DNA of 64,000 nt from Sulfuricurvum sp. (GTDB lineage Bacteria > Campylobacterota > Campylobacteria > Campylobacterales > Sulfurimonadaceae). This document shows, in pieces, positions 1-9,079 of the stretch. The notes under the pieces were generated by a model, which saw nothing but the letters and a program-made list of their open reading frames with translations, was not told where the DNA came from and ran no database searches. Positions within the stretch are counted from its first letter, which is position 1. Each line of letters opens with the position of its first letter. The translations under genes and the position numbers were made by a program. Where the stretch lies: positions 24,826 to 88,825 of the forward strand of contig NZ_JAQTNN010000013.1 in NCBI RefSeq assembly GCF_028713855.1, written 5' to 3'.

Positions 1-655
1 CTCGATCTATTCCCGCTTTTTTATAATACGCAGCTGATGTTTCAAAATACTTTTTATGATTATCAAGATACGCATAAAGGGGATCTTCGATGTTATTGTC
101 AAGATAAAGTTCTTTTATCGTTTGCGCCAATGTTGATGCGCTTGCGCGATATTCTTCTTCTAATGCGGGAGAAGGCTCTTTGAGATAATTGAGACGTGTT
201 CTGGATAATTGTTCGTACGCTGCTTTAAGTTCGTGTAAACCGATTTGTTTGATTGATTGTATAAATTTCGGTTCTTCCTTTTCTTCATAGCTATCATACT
301 CTTTAAGTTGTTCTAAAAACGGTTGCGCCGTTTGGCTCAAAACGGCACTGTCTTCTTTATATTGAGTAAGCAAGCGCTCAACTTTATCGACATTAAGCCC
401 TTGCTTTTCATATTTTGGAAATACTTTTTCCAACTCCGCCACCGATGACTCCAACATAGGAATCGATTCTCTATTCCCATGCCGTAAAATCAATCGTAAT
501 GACTCTTGGCTCAATGTGAACAATTGATCCGGTGTTTTAGAAGGTAGGTTCACCGCTTTGGGTGTGCTTTGCTGTACGTTATTTTGAGCATCGATCCATA
601 ACAAACCACTCGCTGCAATCAAACCGACGGGTATAAGCAAAAACATTTTTTTCAT
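1..655 (-). CDS. Partial exported or membrane-anchored hypothetical protein
   Basis: An open frame of 218 codons runs off the left edge, so the C-terminus is missing. The ATG at 655 is preceded by AGGA at six bases. The first residues (MKKMFLLIPVGLIAASGLLW) form a short basic end plus a hydrophobic stretch, which suggests an N-terminal anchor or signal peptide. The rest is hydrophilic, rich in Glu, Lys, Leu and Ser, and looks mostly helical, as in periplasmic sensor or coiled-coil domains. I recognise no family. It is divergent from the EAL-CBS-GGDEF gene at 780 and shares a 124-base intergenic region with it. The reading frame is secure; function is unknown. Confidence 0.75.
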   Translation of the reverse strand, partial: MKKMFLLIPVGLIAASGLLWIDAQNNVQQSTPKAVNLPSKTPDQLFTLSQESLRLILRHGNRESIPMLESSVAELEKVFPKYEKQGLNVDKVERLLTQYKEDSAVLSQTAQPFLEQLKEYDSYEEKEEPKFIQSIKQIGLHELKAAYEQLSRTRLNYLKEPSPALEEEYRASASTLAQTIKELYLDNNIEDPLYAYLDNHKKYFETSAAYYKKAGIDR

Positions 656-767
656 TTTCAATCCTAAAAGAGATTTTTGCACACTATAAATCATTCTGAT
701 TACTGAAAAGCTACAGTTTAAACGGCCTATATCCCCTGTTTGTAACCGATTTGCAATCGATACATCC

Positions 768-773
768 TATACT
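768..773 (+). promoter_or_regulatory. Possible -10 box (TATACT) close to the EAL-CBS-GGDEF start
   Basis: TATACT ends only six bases before the ATG at 780, so a transcript from it would begin at or next to the start codon. No Shine-Dalgarno is visible before that ATG. Campylobacterota promoters often lack a clear -35, and none at 17-base spacing is seen here. Confidence 0.35.
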
Positions 774-779
774 CGATTT

Positions 780-2546
780 ATGGAACCTTTACACCCTTTT
801 TATGAACGTTATTTTGATGTTTTGGACATCGCTTTTCAACCGATTGTCGATATCCATTCGGGAATTACTTTCGGCGTTGAAGCCCTCTTACGGGGAAGCG
901 ATGTTTTAGGATATATCAGTATCGAAGCATTTTTTGATCATCTTTATGAACAGAATATTCTCTACACTTTCGATATTCGTCTACGCGAAGTGGTGATTGA
1001 AAAATTTTGTAGAATTGAGGGCTATGAAAACCTGAAGCTTTTTTACAATCTCGATAATCGTGTTTTGGAAATGACCGACTTTTCAAAAGGGAATACGTCC
1101 CGAATCCTCAGACGCTACGGACTCGATCATAAACGTATCGTGTTTGAACTTTCCGAGCACAATGAAATTACCAATATAGAACATTTCAATCGATTAATGA
1201 GTCATTATGCGGATGAAGGTTTTTGTATTGCGATCGATGATTTCGGGATCGGTCAATCCGGATACAAACTCCTCTATCACTCTACTCCGAATATCATCAA
1301 AATCGACCGCTTTTTTTTGAGTTCGATTGATAAAGATCCTAAAAAGAAACTTCTCGCTAGGAATATGGTTCAATTAGCAACACTTATGGGATGCAGAGTG
1401 ATTGCCGAGGGGATAGAAAGTGAAAACGAACTCTTTGTTTGCAAAGAGATCGGTGCCCATATGGTTCAGGGTTATTATGTCGCATATCCTACAATCAATA
1501 TTACGCAAATCGAATCAAAATACCCCGATATTATAGGCACAACAATACGCGAACAACGCTTTAAAGACGATCATAATATTATCCTCAAACGCCTCGAAAC
1601 TCTCAAGCCCATCGTGATTGGCGATTCGATGGAATCCCTCCTTGATCTTCTCAAAGCCGACGATGAGCTTTTTTTGGTTCCTGTCGTTGATTCAGCCTCT
1701 TACCCCAAAGGTATTATCCACGAACATCGTCTCAAATCGGTTATTTATTCCCCTTATGGACGATCACTCATCCAAAACCGCTCTTCCAACCTCTCCGTAC
1801 TGGATACCTATATCGAACCGATTCCCGTCGTTGATATCAAAATGCCCCTGGAAACCATCATAGAACTCTTCTCTCTTTCTGAAAATGCTCCTGGGGTTTT
1901 AGTTATCGAATCTTCCCGTTATATCGGTTATCTCAGTGCACGTGAAATGATTGAAGTTGTGCATGAACGCAATCTTATCTCTGCCCGTGACCAAAATCCT
2001 CTCACCCGATTGCCCGGGAATTTTAGGATCAACGCATTTATTGCCCAAATTCTCGAAAATAATGATGATGCGGTTGTTGCCTATTTTGATTTTGACCATT
2101 TTAAACCGTATAACGATTATTACGGATTTCGAAAGGGAGATCGTGTCATCTTGCTTTTCACCGAATTAATGCACAAATGCCTTTCCTCAGAGTTTTTCAA
2201 AGGGCATATCGGAGGAGATGATTTTTTTATGGGGACATTTTTGCATGGTGAGGTAACATTTGAATCGGTATGTTCCCAAATCACCTATCTAATCCAAAAG
2301 TTTATCGACGAAGTACAAGACTTTTACGAGACTGAAGATCGTGAACGAGGTTCCATCCTCTCTGAAGATCGTGATGGAAATATCAAAGAGTTTAAACTTC
2401 TTAGCGTTAGTGCCGTTATAATTCGTATCGGAAAAGGGTCTACACTTCTAACAGGGGAACACCTGCAACAGTTATTTGCACAAGAAAAAAAGAGGGCAAA
2501 AAAATCACCCACCCATATAAGCGTGGTTCACACGCGCGAGATTTAA
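780..2546 (+). CDS. EAL-CBS-GGDEF cyclic-di-GMP signalling protein
   Basis: A soluble 588-residue protein that probably makes or breaks cyclic-di-GMP. An N-terminal EAL phosphodiesterase domain (about residues 10-245) has the EAL motif at 34-36 and the other usual catalytic signatures: the Asn of YNLDN, FELSE, IDDFG, KID, AEGIE and QG. It therefore looks catalytically competent. A region at about 265-400 matches a CBS domain pair, which commonly binds adenine nucleotides. A C-terminal GGDEF domain has GGDDF at 478-482, a conservative variant that may still be active. No RxxD inhibitory site precedes it. No transmembrane segment or signal peptide is seen. The start must lie before residue 19 and this is the only ATG available. 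Which activity dominates cannot be read from sequence. Confidence 0.9.
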   Translation: MEPLHPFYERYFDVLDIAFQPIVDIHSGITFGVEALLRGSDVLGYISIEAFFDHLYEQNILYTFDIRLREVVIEKFCRIEGYENLKLFYNLDNRVLEMTDFSKGNTSRILRRYGLDHKRIVFELSEHNEITNIEHFNRLMSHYADEGFCIAIDDFGIGQSGYKLLYHSTPNIIKIDRFFLSSIDKDPKKKLLARNMVQLATLMGCRVIAEGIESENELFVCKEIGAHMVQGYYVAYPTINITQIESKYPDIIGTTIREQRFKDDHNIILKRLETLKPIVIGDSMESLLDLLKADDELFLVPVVDSASYPKGIIHEHRLKSVIYSPYGRSLIQNRSSNLSVLDTYIEPIPVVDIKMPLETIIELFSLSENAPGVLVIESSRYIGYLSAREMIEVVHERNLISARDQNPLTRLPGNFRINAFIAQILENNDDAVVAYFDFDHFKPYNDYYGFRKGDRVILLFTELMHKCLSSEFFKGHIGGDDFFMGTFLHGEVTFESVCSQITYLIQKFIDEVQDFYETEDRERGSILSEDRDGNIKEFKLLSVSAVIIRIGKGSTLLTGEHLQQLFAQEKKRAKKSPTHISVVHTREI

Positions 2547-2666
2547 AAGAAGTATCTCTCTGTCAGCATCTTTTCACTATCGGTTTCAACTACCCTATAA
2601 GTATTTCCGGAAAATTTGGTTGATACCTTTATTATGCTTTATACCTCGCTTTCTTTATTTCTGTAT

Positions 2667-2672
2667 TATAAT
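2667..2672 (+). promoter_or_regulatory. Promoter -10 (TATAAT) of the REC-YfiR-kinase-receptor operon
   Basis: A consensus TATAAT lies 45 bases before the ATG at 2718 in an AT-rich stretch. A strong ribosome site (AGAGGA) follows just upstream of the ATG. It is the only good promoter candidate before the four-gene operon. Confidence 0.5.
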
Positions 2673-2717
2673 GTGCTATTATTGGATAATCAATAAATCA
2701 AAGAAAGAGGAACAAAA

Positions 2718-4421
2718 ATGTCGGATGATGAGCTTTTATTCGCACCCGAGGAGAAAGAAGCATCTGCTGAAACTCCATGGACAGTGATGATCGTTGATGA
2801 CGATGCCGAAGTTCACTCCTTTACCAAACTTGCTCTTCACGATTTTACTTTTGAACGCAAATCCTTGCGCTTTCTCTCCGCCTACAGTGCCGCCGAAGCA
2901 ACTGAAATACTGCAAAAGCATGATGATATCGCGGTTATCTTGCTTGATGTCGTCATGGAGAGCGAAACAGCCGGTCTGGATCTTGTTGAAACCATCCGCT
3001 ATCATTTCAATAATACGACGGTACGGATTATCATCCGAACAGGTCAACCCGGAGTGGCTCCGGAGCGGTATGTTATCGATCATTACGACATTAATGACTA
3101 CAAAGAAAAAACGGAGCTCACAACCGACCGGCTCTATACGACCATCCGTAGTGCCCTTTCGCAATACAAACAAATTGTTGAACTCCTCAATAAAAAAAAT
3201 GAGATCTACGCGACCCTGATAACTGACAGCTTGACCGGGCTTGGCAATCGGGTCAAGCTCAACTACGATCTGGACACCGATAAACCAATGTCTCTGGTTC
3301 TACTGAATATTGATGCGTTCAGTATGATCAACGATGTGTACGGATTTGAGGTGGGGGATCAGATGCTGTTGCAGTTTGGCAAAATTCTGCGTGATACCTC
3401 CGGACCTACGTGTACCGTTTATCGTCTCGAAGCCGATATCTTCGCTGTATTAACCAACCATAAAGAGATTCAGGATGTGCAAAAAGAGGTCTTTCGGATC
3501 CAAAGCAGTATCACCAAAAACTCGTTCCTCATTAACGGGATAGAGCACCGGATCAATGTTACCATGGGAGTTGTCGAACACGACATCGGAAACATGATCC
3601 AAAAAGCCGAAATAGCGCTGCGTGAAGCGCGGAAAATGAGCCGAAACCGGGTACAGGTTTACTCTGATACGCTGGCGGTTATCGCGCAGATTAAAGAGAA
3701 TACCAAATGGACGAAATGGCTCAAAGATGCCCTTGACCACGATAAACTGATTGCCTATTTTCAACCTATAGTCGAGTGTAAAACCGGCAGTATCATCAAA
3801 TATGAAACCCTTGTCCGCTTGGAACATGATGGGGTCATATATACCCCCTATCTCTTCCTCGCAACCGCCCGCTATGCAGGATTGCTCTATCAAATAACAC
3901 AGCGAATGTTTGATCAGGCGTGCGCAAAATTTGCTAGCAATACCCTCGGCTTTACAATCAATATTACCGATCAGGATCTCGTCGAATCGAGTTTTGTCGA
4001 CTTCATCGAACTAACGCGCACCCGCTACGGAATCGAAGCCGATCGAATCTATTTCGAAATTCTTGAAGACAGCAGTATTTTGGCCAACCCCATCGCCGAA
4101 AAACATCTCAACGAACTCACGGCACTTGGATATCATCTGTGTCTGGATGATTTCGGGGTTCAGTGTTCGAATTTCGCCCAGCTCGGGAATCTGGATCTCG
4201 ATATTGTCAAGATCGACGGTATCTATATCAAAGATATCGACGTCAATAAAAAATCCCAAGTAGTGACCGAATCAATCCTCTTTTTTACCCACAAAATAGG
4301 GGTAAAAACCGTTGCAGAATTCGTCCACAGTGCACAGGTGTACGAAATTGTCAAAGCGATGGGAATCGATTATGCGCAGGGGTACTTCTTGGGTGAACCG
4401 AAGCCCGATTTGGTTCAATGA
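2718..4421 (+). CDS. Response regulator REC-GGDEF(degenerate)-EAL, probable c-di-GMP phosphodiesterase
   Basis: A 567-residue cytoplasmic response regulator. The receiver domain (about 20-150) has the acidic cluster VDDD at 25-28 and the phospho-acceptor D77 in LLDVV. The receiver resembles those of HD-GYP regulators (HSFTKLAL, IRTGQPGVAPE). A central GGDEF fold (about 175-315) has RLEADIF where GGDEF should be, so it cannot be a normal cyclase. The EAL domain (about 335-565) has ETL instead of EAL but keeps the catalytic Glu (E363), the Asn of NITD, FEILED, LDDFG, KID, AEF and AQG, so phosphodiesterase activity is likely. It is the first gene of an operon and overlaps the YfiR-like gene by ATGA. 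The histidine kinase two genes downstream is its probable partner (inference). Confidence 0.9.
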   Translation: MSDDELLFAPEEKEASAETPWTVMIVDDDAEVHSFTKLALHDFTFERKSLRFLSAYSAAEATEILQKHDDIAVILLDVVMESETAGLDLVETIRYHFNNTTVRIIIRTGQPGVAPERYVIDHYDINDYKEKTELTTDRLYTTIRSALSQYKQIVELLNKKNEIYATLITDSLTGLGNRVKLNYDLDTDKPMSLVLLNIDAFSMINDVYGFEVGDQMLLQFGKILRDTSGPTCTVYRLEADIFAVLTNHKEIQDVQKEVFRIQSSITKNSFLINGIEHRINVTMGVVEHDIGNMIQKAEIALREARKMSRNRVQVYSDTLAVIAQIKENTKWTKWLKDALDHDKLIAYFQPIVECKTGSIIKYETLVRLEHDGVIYTPYLFLATARYAGLLYQITQRMFDQACAKFASNTLGFTINITDQDLVESSFVDFIELTRTRYGIEADRIYFEILEDSSILANPIAEKHLNELTALGYHLCLDDFGVQCSNFAQLGNLDLDIVKIDGIYIKDIDVNKKSQVVTESILFFTHKIGVKTVAEFVHSAQVYEIVKAMGIDYAQGYFLGEPKPDLVQ

Positions 4422-4954
4422 AACGAATAAAGCTTTTTGCTGTCGCCTTTTTTTACCTTTGCTATGCCACCTCGTTGCTCGCCATTTCGGAAGAAAGCAT
4501 TAAAGCCGCTTTTTTGGAGCGTTTTACAATGTTTATCCAGTGGCCGAAACCGATCGACTCCTATACCATCTGTGTCTATGATGATGATTCATTTGCCCAG
4601 ACCCTGCAAAAAAGCTATTCAGCACGTCTCTTTAACAACCGCCCTCTAAAAGTTATTCCTCTTAAGGTCGGAACCCCTTCCGAAGAGATGCTTAAGTGCC
4701 ATATTCTCTATTTTCGCGGTTCTAAGCCTCATCAGAATGAAGCTCTGTTAAATACTTTGCGCAAAAACAATGTTTTAATGATCAGCGATGATGATGACGA
4801 TGCAAAGCGCGGAGCAATGATCGGGTTTTATTTGCAAAACAATACCTTTCGCTTTGTTATCAATCAACGCAACCTCGAAAATGCCAATTTGAACGTCAGC
4901 TATAAACTTCTCAACTTCGCTACCGTTATCGAGCCGACCGGAGGATCAAAATGA
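4418..4954 (+). CDS. YfiR-like (DUF4154) periplasmic signalling protein
   Basis: A 178-residue secreted protein with a signal peptide ending near LLA at about residue 22. The body fits the YfiR/DUF4154 family: AFLERFTMFIQWP near the start, ICVYDDD, KCHILYF, a basic loop, then FVINQRNLENANLNVSYKLL near the end. The two cysteines (in ICVY and KCHI) match the pair of conserved positions in the family. In Pseudomonas, YfiR sits in the periplasm and represses the membrane cyclase YfiN by binding its sensor domain. Here no YfiN is present. Instead the next gene is a histidine kinase with a YfiN-like sensor, overlapping by ATGA, so that kinase is the probable target (inference). Confidence 0.88.
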   Translation: MKRIKLFAVAFFYLCYATSLLAISEESIKAAFLERFTMFIQWPKPIDSYTICVYDDDSFAQTLQKSYSARLFNNRPLKVIPLKVGTPSEEMLKCHILYFRGSKPHQNEALLNTLRKNNVLMISDDDDDAKRGAMIGFYLQNNTFRFVINQRNLENANLNVSYKLLNFATVIEPTGGSK

Positions 4955-6519
4955 GAATAATCAACAGCTCCATTGCGTCTCAGATGACTCGCTCTTTGGT
5001 TATCACTAGTCTTTTCATCATTATTTTCGGAACTATATTTCTATCGTGGTACAACATTAACCATGAAAAAGAATCCTATCTCCATGAAAGCCAATTACAG
5101 GCTGATTTGGTCGCCGATTTGGTAACCGCTCCTTTGGCATTTTTTGATGTTCAGGGGGTCAATACCAATATAAACCAACTCCGAAAAAACAGCAATATTA
5201 TTCTGGCTGTTATTTACAATCCTGATAAAACCCCACTTGCCTCTTTTAATCCAAGCGGCCAACCTATTACAAAAATCAATTCCCCCTTGGGAACACGATA
5301 CGAGAACATCGGCTGGTTCCCATGGGAAGTTGAAAAACTATCAACCACGCTTGAAATCAAACAAAATTCTCAACTCTTGGGCTATCTTTATATCGAGAGA
5401 AAAACAGATCGTATCACCTCATTTATGATGGATTTATTGAAATCGGTTACCGTTTTTTCATTCGGTTTAATTCTTTTTGTGTACATGATCTCACATGTGT
5501 TGAGTAAAAAAATCCTACAGCCGATACTCACACTAACCGAAGCGGCCAAAGAAGTAGCGCAAAAAAGCAACTATTCGCTTCGTGTTACCCATGACAAAAA
5601 TGATGAAATCGCTTATTTATACGATGCGTTTAACCATCTCTTGAGTGACACCGAATCGTTAACAAACCATTTGGAATCGCGAGTGGAATCACGAACTCAA
5701 GAACTTCAAGACTCTCTTGAAACACTTAAAAAAGCGCAACTTCAACTGGTAGAATCTGAAAAAATGGCTGCTCTGGGAAATCTTGTCAGCGGTGTTGCCC
5801 ATGAGGTCAATACCCCTTTAGGCAATGCAATCACCGGAGGATCTATTATCGTCAGAGAGACTCAGCAGCTTCTACGGCAAATGGAAGAAGGAACCCTCAA
5901 AAAATCGTTTATGGAACAAAAACTCAACATATTAAACGAGACCTCCACTCTGCTGCTAAAAAGCGTTAATCAAGCAGCCAGCCTTATTCGCAGTTTCAAA
6001 CGTATTTCCGTCGACCAAAGTGTGGAGGATAAACAGGAATTTAACCTCTATGAGTACCTAGAGGAAATCCTCCTCACGTTCCATAACAAACTTAAAAAAA
6101 TACCGGTAACCGTAAACATAAAAGGGGATCGTGATCTTGTTATCAAATCCTATCCCGGCGTATATGCCCAAATCATCAGCAACTTCATTCAAAATTCATT
6201 GCTGCATGGATTCAGCCCGTCTACACCGGATGCTACCATCACTATTTGTTTTAACATAGAGGGGAAAAATCTTGTTTTAACGTATGCCGACAACGGCACC
6301 GGAATGGACGAAAAAATTAAAAAAATCGCCTTTGAGCCGTTTACCACCACCAAACGCAATGCCGGAGGAACGGGGCTTGGACTAAATATCGTCTACAATC
6401 TTATCACCCAAAAACTTCTGGGAAAAATCATCCTGAATACTGAGATTCAAAAGGGGGTGTTATTCACCCTTACCCTCCCTCTGGAACCAACAGTATCAGG
6501 TGAAATTTTAGATACTTAA
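4951..6519 (+). CDS. Membrane histidine kinase with CHASE8-like sensor and HAMP
   Basis: A 522-residue inner-membrane kinase. A first membrane helix (about 14-34), a periplasmic domain (about 35-155), a second helix (about 160-182), a HAMP domain, a short coiled coil (about 230-265), a HisKA domain with phospho-acceptor H284 in VAHEVNTPLG, and a C-terminal ATPase with N box (NFIQNSLLHG), G1 (ADNGTGMD), F box (FEPFTTTK) and G2 (GGTGLGLNIV). The sensor part (APLAFFDVQGVNTNINQL, then VIYNPDKTPLASF) resembles the CHASE8 domain of YfiN, which is what YfiR binds. All catalytic boxes look intact. It overlaps the YfiR-like gene by four bases and precedes a TonB receptor in the same operon. Confidence 0.9.
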   Translation: MRIINSSIASQMTRSLVITSLFIIIFGTIFLSWYNINHEKESYLHESQLQADLVADLVTAPLAFFDVQGVNTNINQLRKNSNIILAVIYNPDKTPLASFNPSGQPITKINSPLGTRYENIGWFPWEVEKLSTTLEIKQNSQLLGYLYIERKTDRITSFMMDLLKSVTVFSFGLILFVYMISHVLSKKILQPILTLTEAAKEVAQKSNYSLRVTHDKNDEIAYLYDAFNHLLSDTESLTNHLESRVESRTQELQDSLETLKKAQLQLVESEKMAALGNLVSGVAHEVNTPLGNAITGGSIIVRETQQLLRQMEEGTLKKSFMEQKLNILNETSTLLLKSVNQAASLIRSFKRISVDQSVEDKQEFNLYEYLEEILLTFHNKLKKIPVTVNIKGDRDLVIKSYPGVYAQIISNFIQNSLLHGFSPSTPDATITICFNIEGKNLVLTYADNGTGMDEKIKKIAFEPFTTTKRNAGGTGLGLNIVYNLITQKLLGKIILNTEIQKGVLFTLTLPLEPTVSGEILDT

Positions 6520-6575
6520 TAAATTTTAAGATATCAATGTTACTATTAGATTAAATTATCAAACAAAGGTTGGTC

Positions 6576-8558
6576 ATGAAAAATGTTTTTTTAGCGGCAA
6601 TGATTTCTTGCTCTCTTCTCCAAGCAGATGACCAATCCGAGTTAGCACCCCTTTCTCTGGAAGATCTTCTCAATATTCAAGTCACCAGTACTTCACGCCG
6701 CGATGAAAGCCAACAATTGGCAGCCGGTGTCGTTACGGTCGTATCGTCCCAAGAAATTCAACAATTCGGAGCAAAAACGCTGGGTGATGTCATCGATCGT
6801 CTCGTGGGGATGGAAGTGCTGAGTTCTCATCAACGTCCCCATAACAAAACTTCTATCAGAGCGATGAACGGTGCCCATCAGGAAGGATGGGAAGTTGTTC
6901 TGCTCAACGGCCGTCCTATACACGACGGAACTGACGGCGGCTTTAACTTCGATATTTATCTCGGCTTTCCGCTGGATATGATCGATCATATCGAAGTAAT
7001 TCGGGGACCCGGATCGGTTATTTACGGCACCAACGCGATGGCAGGTGTTATTAATATTGTTACTAAAGACGCACAAAAATCGATCAACGAAACTAGCGTT
7101 GATATCAGCGGAGGAAGTTTTAATCGTCGCCAACTTCAAGCTACAACTCTGATAGGGGGAACCGATTACAGTTTGAATATCGGTCTAAATTCTATTCGAG
7201 CCAATGGCGATAGCGTAAATGGAGTTGCCGCTATACATACCCCTGCAACTACCACTACCCCGGCAGTCTACGATACTGGAACCTATGATATGGGTCAAAA
7301 CAGTGATAATCTCGTCATTAACGCTAAATACAAAGGGTTCACACTTAACTCTATGGTAATGAATAATAATGCGGACAGCGGTGCTTCCACCTTTGCCCTC
7401 CCCTCATCCCCGATGAAAAAGAAAAGAAAATATCTTGACATTGGGTATCTTTATGATATTACAAGCGGATGGGACGTATCCCTCAACTATACTGTCAATT
7501 TAGGCGAATTTGATTGGCAAATCAACGAAGCGGGAAAGCGCAATCACTATAATGACCGCTACGATATGACAGAGGTCATCGTTCGCGGCAATGTTGCCAC
7601 CGATCTCAATCTCCTCTTCGGTGCCAATACCTCCAATTATGAAACAGAATTCGCAACGGGGTTCCCATATTCCAAGATGAACAATAAAAGCGCTTATACC
7701 CAAGTCGACTACATGCTCTCCCCGAAACAAAAAATCATCGCCGGTGTCCAATTAAACAAGCCGGAAGATACTCAGTCCGATCTCTCTTCACGTGCAGGTT
7801 TTATTCAGGGATTCGGTGATAACTGGTGGCTTAAACTCCTCTATAGTGAAGCGTATCGATCACCGAATCTCCAAGAAGCAAAGATCAATGCCTCTACACT
7901 GATTGGTAATCCTTCGTTAGATCCCGAAAAAGTAGCAACATATGATGCACAGCTTATCTATCAAACATCGAAACAATACTATTCGATTGCCCTATATGAT
8001 ACAGTCCTTAATAATTTAATCGTGAGAATCCCCTATTTGCCTAATCCTTCTAAGTCAACATTTGAAAATCGGGGAAATGTCCATTTTCAGGGGATAGAAA
8101 TTGAAGGGCGCGTAGAATTAAATGAGGACTTCAGCATTCTCGGAAATTTCAGTTATCAGGTCAACAAAACAGATGCAGGAGTTAAGGATAGTACGTTTGC
8201 CCCCAATATGATGGCGAAATTGGGTGGTTCATATGCTGGCATACACGGTATGAATATTGCTGTTTTCAACAGCTATATCGGAAAATCGACATATCAAAGT
8301 GTGGCAAATTCAACGCTTCAACCAGAAGCTTTTAACCCAAATGCGGATGCTTACAATTTTTTAACTGCCAATATAACCATTGATACGGCTCAAATGTGGG
8401 GAATTGGAAAATCTGGTAAATCTTTGCTATCCGTTTATCTGGATAACATACTGGATAAACAGGTCTGGACTCCTAATCTTAATTACACCAACGGCACCAA
8501 CACGATTCCTCAATACTGGGGACGAAGTGCCAATCTTACCTATACCTATAAATTTTAA
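6576..8558 (+). CDS. TonB-dependent outer-membrane receptor
   Basis: A 660-residue receptor. I chose the ATG at 6576 because AAAGG lies six bases upstream; the in-frame TTG at 6570 has no ribosome site. The order is a signal peptide (about 1-18), an LSLEDLLNIQVTSTSR segment typical of this receptor group, a plug domain with IEVIRGPGSVIYGTNAMAG and INIVTK, then a beta-barrel ending in an aromatic residue (TYKF). No N-terminal FecA-type signalling domain is present. The ligand cannot be read from sequence; siderophores, metals or vitamins are usual. It closes the operon with the YfiR-like protein and kinase, so it may feed signal into them as well as, or instead of, transporting. Confidence 0.92.
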   Translation: MKNVFLAAMISCSLLQADDQSELAPLSLEDLLNIQVTSTSRRDESQQLAAGVVTVVSSQEIQQFGAKTLGDVIDRLVGMEVLSSHQRPHNKTSIRAMNGAHQEGWEVVLLNGRPIHDGTDGGFNFDIYLGFPLDMIDHIEVIRGPGSVIYGTNAMAGVINIVTKDAQKSINETSVDISGGSFNRRQLQATTLIGGTDYSLNIGLNSIRANGDSVNGVAAIHTPATTTTPAVYDTGTYDMGQNSDNLVINAKYKGFTLNSMVMNNNADSGASTFALPSSPMKKKRKYLDIGYLYDITSGWDVSLNYTVNLGEFDWQINEAGKRNHYNDRYDMTEVIVRGNVATDLNLLFGANTSNYETEFATGFPYSKMNNKSAYTQVDYMLSPKQKIIAGVQLNKPEDTQSDLSSRAGFIQGFGDNWWLKLLYSEAYRSPNLQEAKINASTLIGNPSLDPEKVATYDAQLIYQTSKQYYSIALYDTVLNNLIVRIPYLPNPSKSTFENRGNVHFQGIEIEGRVELNEDFSILGNFSYQVNKTDAGVKDSTFAPNMMAKLGGSYAGIHGMNIAVFNSYIGKSTYQSVANSTLQPEAFNPNADAYNFLTANITIDTAQMWGIGKSGKSLLSVYLDNILDKQVWTPNLNYTNGTNTIPQYWGRSANLTYTYKF

Positions 8559-8571
8559 TTGATGTTACGCA

Positions 8572-8618
8572 CCCAAACCGGCAAAGCCTGTTTGGGAGGC
8601 AAGGACAAGCTTGTCCTT
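8572..8618. repeat. Two tandem hairpins between convergent genes
   Basis: Hairpin 1 pairs CCCAAAC (8572-8578) with GTTTGGG (8590-8596), with an inner GGC/GCC stem. Hairpin 2 is a perfect 18-base palindrome, AAGGACAAGCTTGTCCTT (8601-8618). They lie between the convergent receptor and queF genes. Neither is followed by a clear T run on either strand. They may act as a bidirectional terminator or be part of a dispersed intergenic repeat. Confidence 0.45.
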
Positions 8619-8674
8619 TGCAATCCCCTAAAGCTACCCACATCTTCCGGATGCGGGAGAAAACTCCACCGTTT

Positions 8675-9064
8675 CTAACGTGAAAGTTCCATTTTTTCGC
8701 TGTCGATCTCAACTACCGTATGAACATTTCCGCGCGGATAGTAGTCTGCAACTACTTTTAAGCGCTTAGGAGCGATTTTTGACTCGAAAGTGCTATAGAT
8801 CTCATTTGCGCTGTTTTCGTGCGAAATATGGCGGTTTCTGAACGAATTAATGTACAGTTTGATAGCTTTGAGTTCGGCTACCCATTTATCCGGCGTATAT
8901 TCGACGTAAATCGTTGCAAAATCGGGATATCCGCTGCGTGGACAAAGACAGGTAAACTCCGGCAAGGTCACTTTAATGACATAATCACGCTCATGCTGAT
9001 TCGGCCAAATCTCAAAATCTTTTTCGATATCGAAATTTTCAACTATTTGTTCTCCGTATTTCAT
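8675..9064 (-). CDS. queF: NADPH-dependent 7-cyano-7-deazaguanine (preQ0) reductase
   Basis: QueF reduces the nitrile of preQ0 to the amine of preQ1 in queuosine biosynthesis, in the cytoplasm. At 129 residues it is the short, single-domain type. The catalytic cysteine sits in FTCLCPRSGYPDFA (the second Cys aligns with the family nucleophile). The substrate-binding segment ELKAIKLYINSFRN followed by HISHE is also present. The start at 9064 has a good ribosome site (AAGGA). It is the last gene of the leftward dnaA-dnaN-gyrB run. Confidence 0.95.
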   Translation of the reverse strand: MKYGEQIVENFDIEKDFEIWPNQHERDYVIKVTLPEFTCLCPRSGYPDFATIYVEYTPDKWVAELKAIKLYINSFRNRHISHENSANEIYSTFESKIAPKRLKVVADYYPRGNVHTVVEIDSEKMELSR

Positions 9065-9079
9065 TGCTACTTCCTTCTT

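Noticed and set aside
790..8560. Defence island or mobile cluster at the left end
   Set aside because: No integrase, transposase, nuclease or toxin-antitoxin genes were found; all genes there are signalling or transport genes with normal composition.
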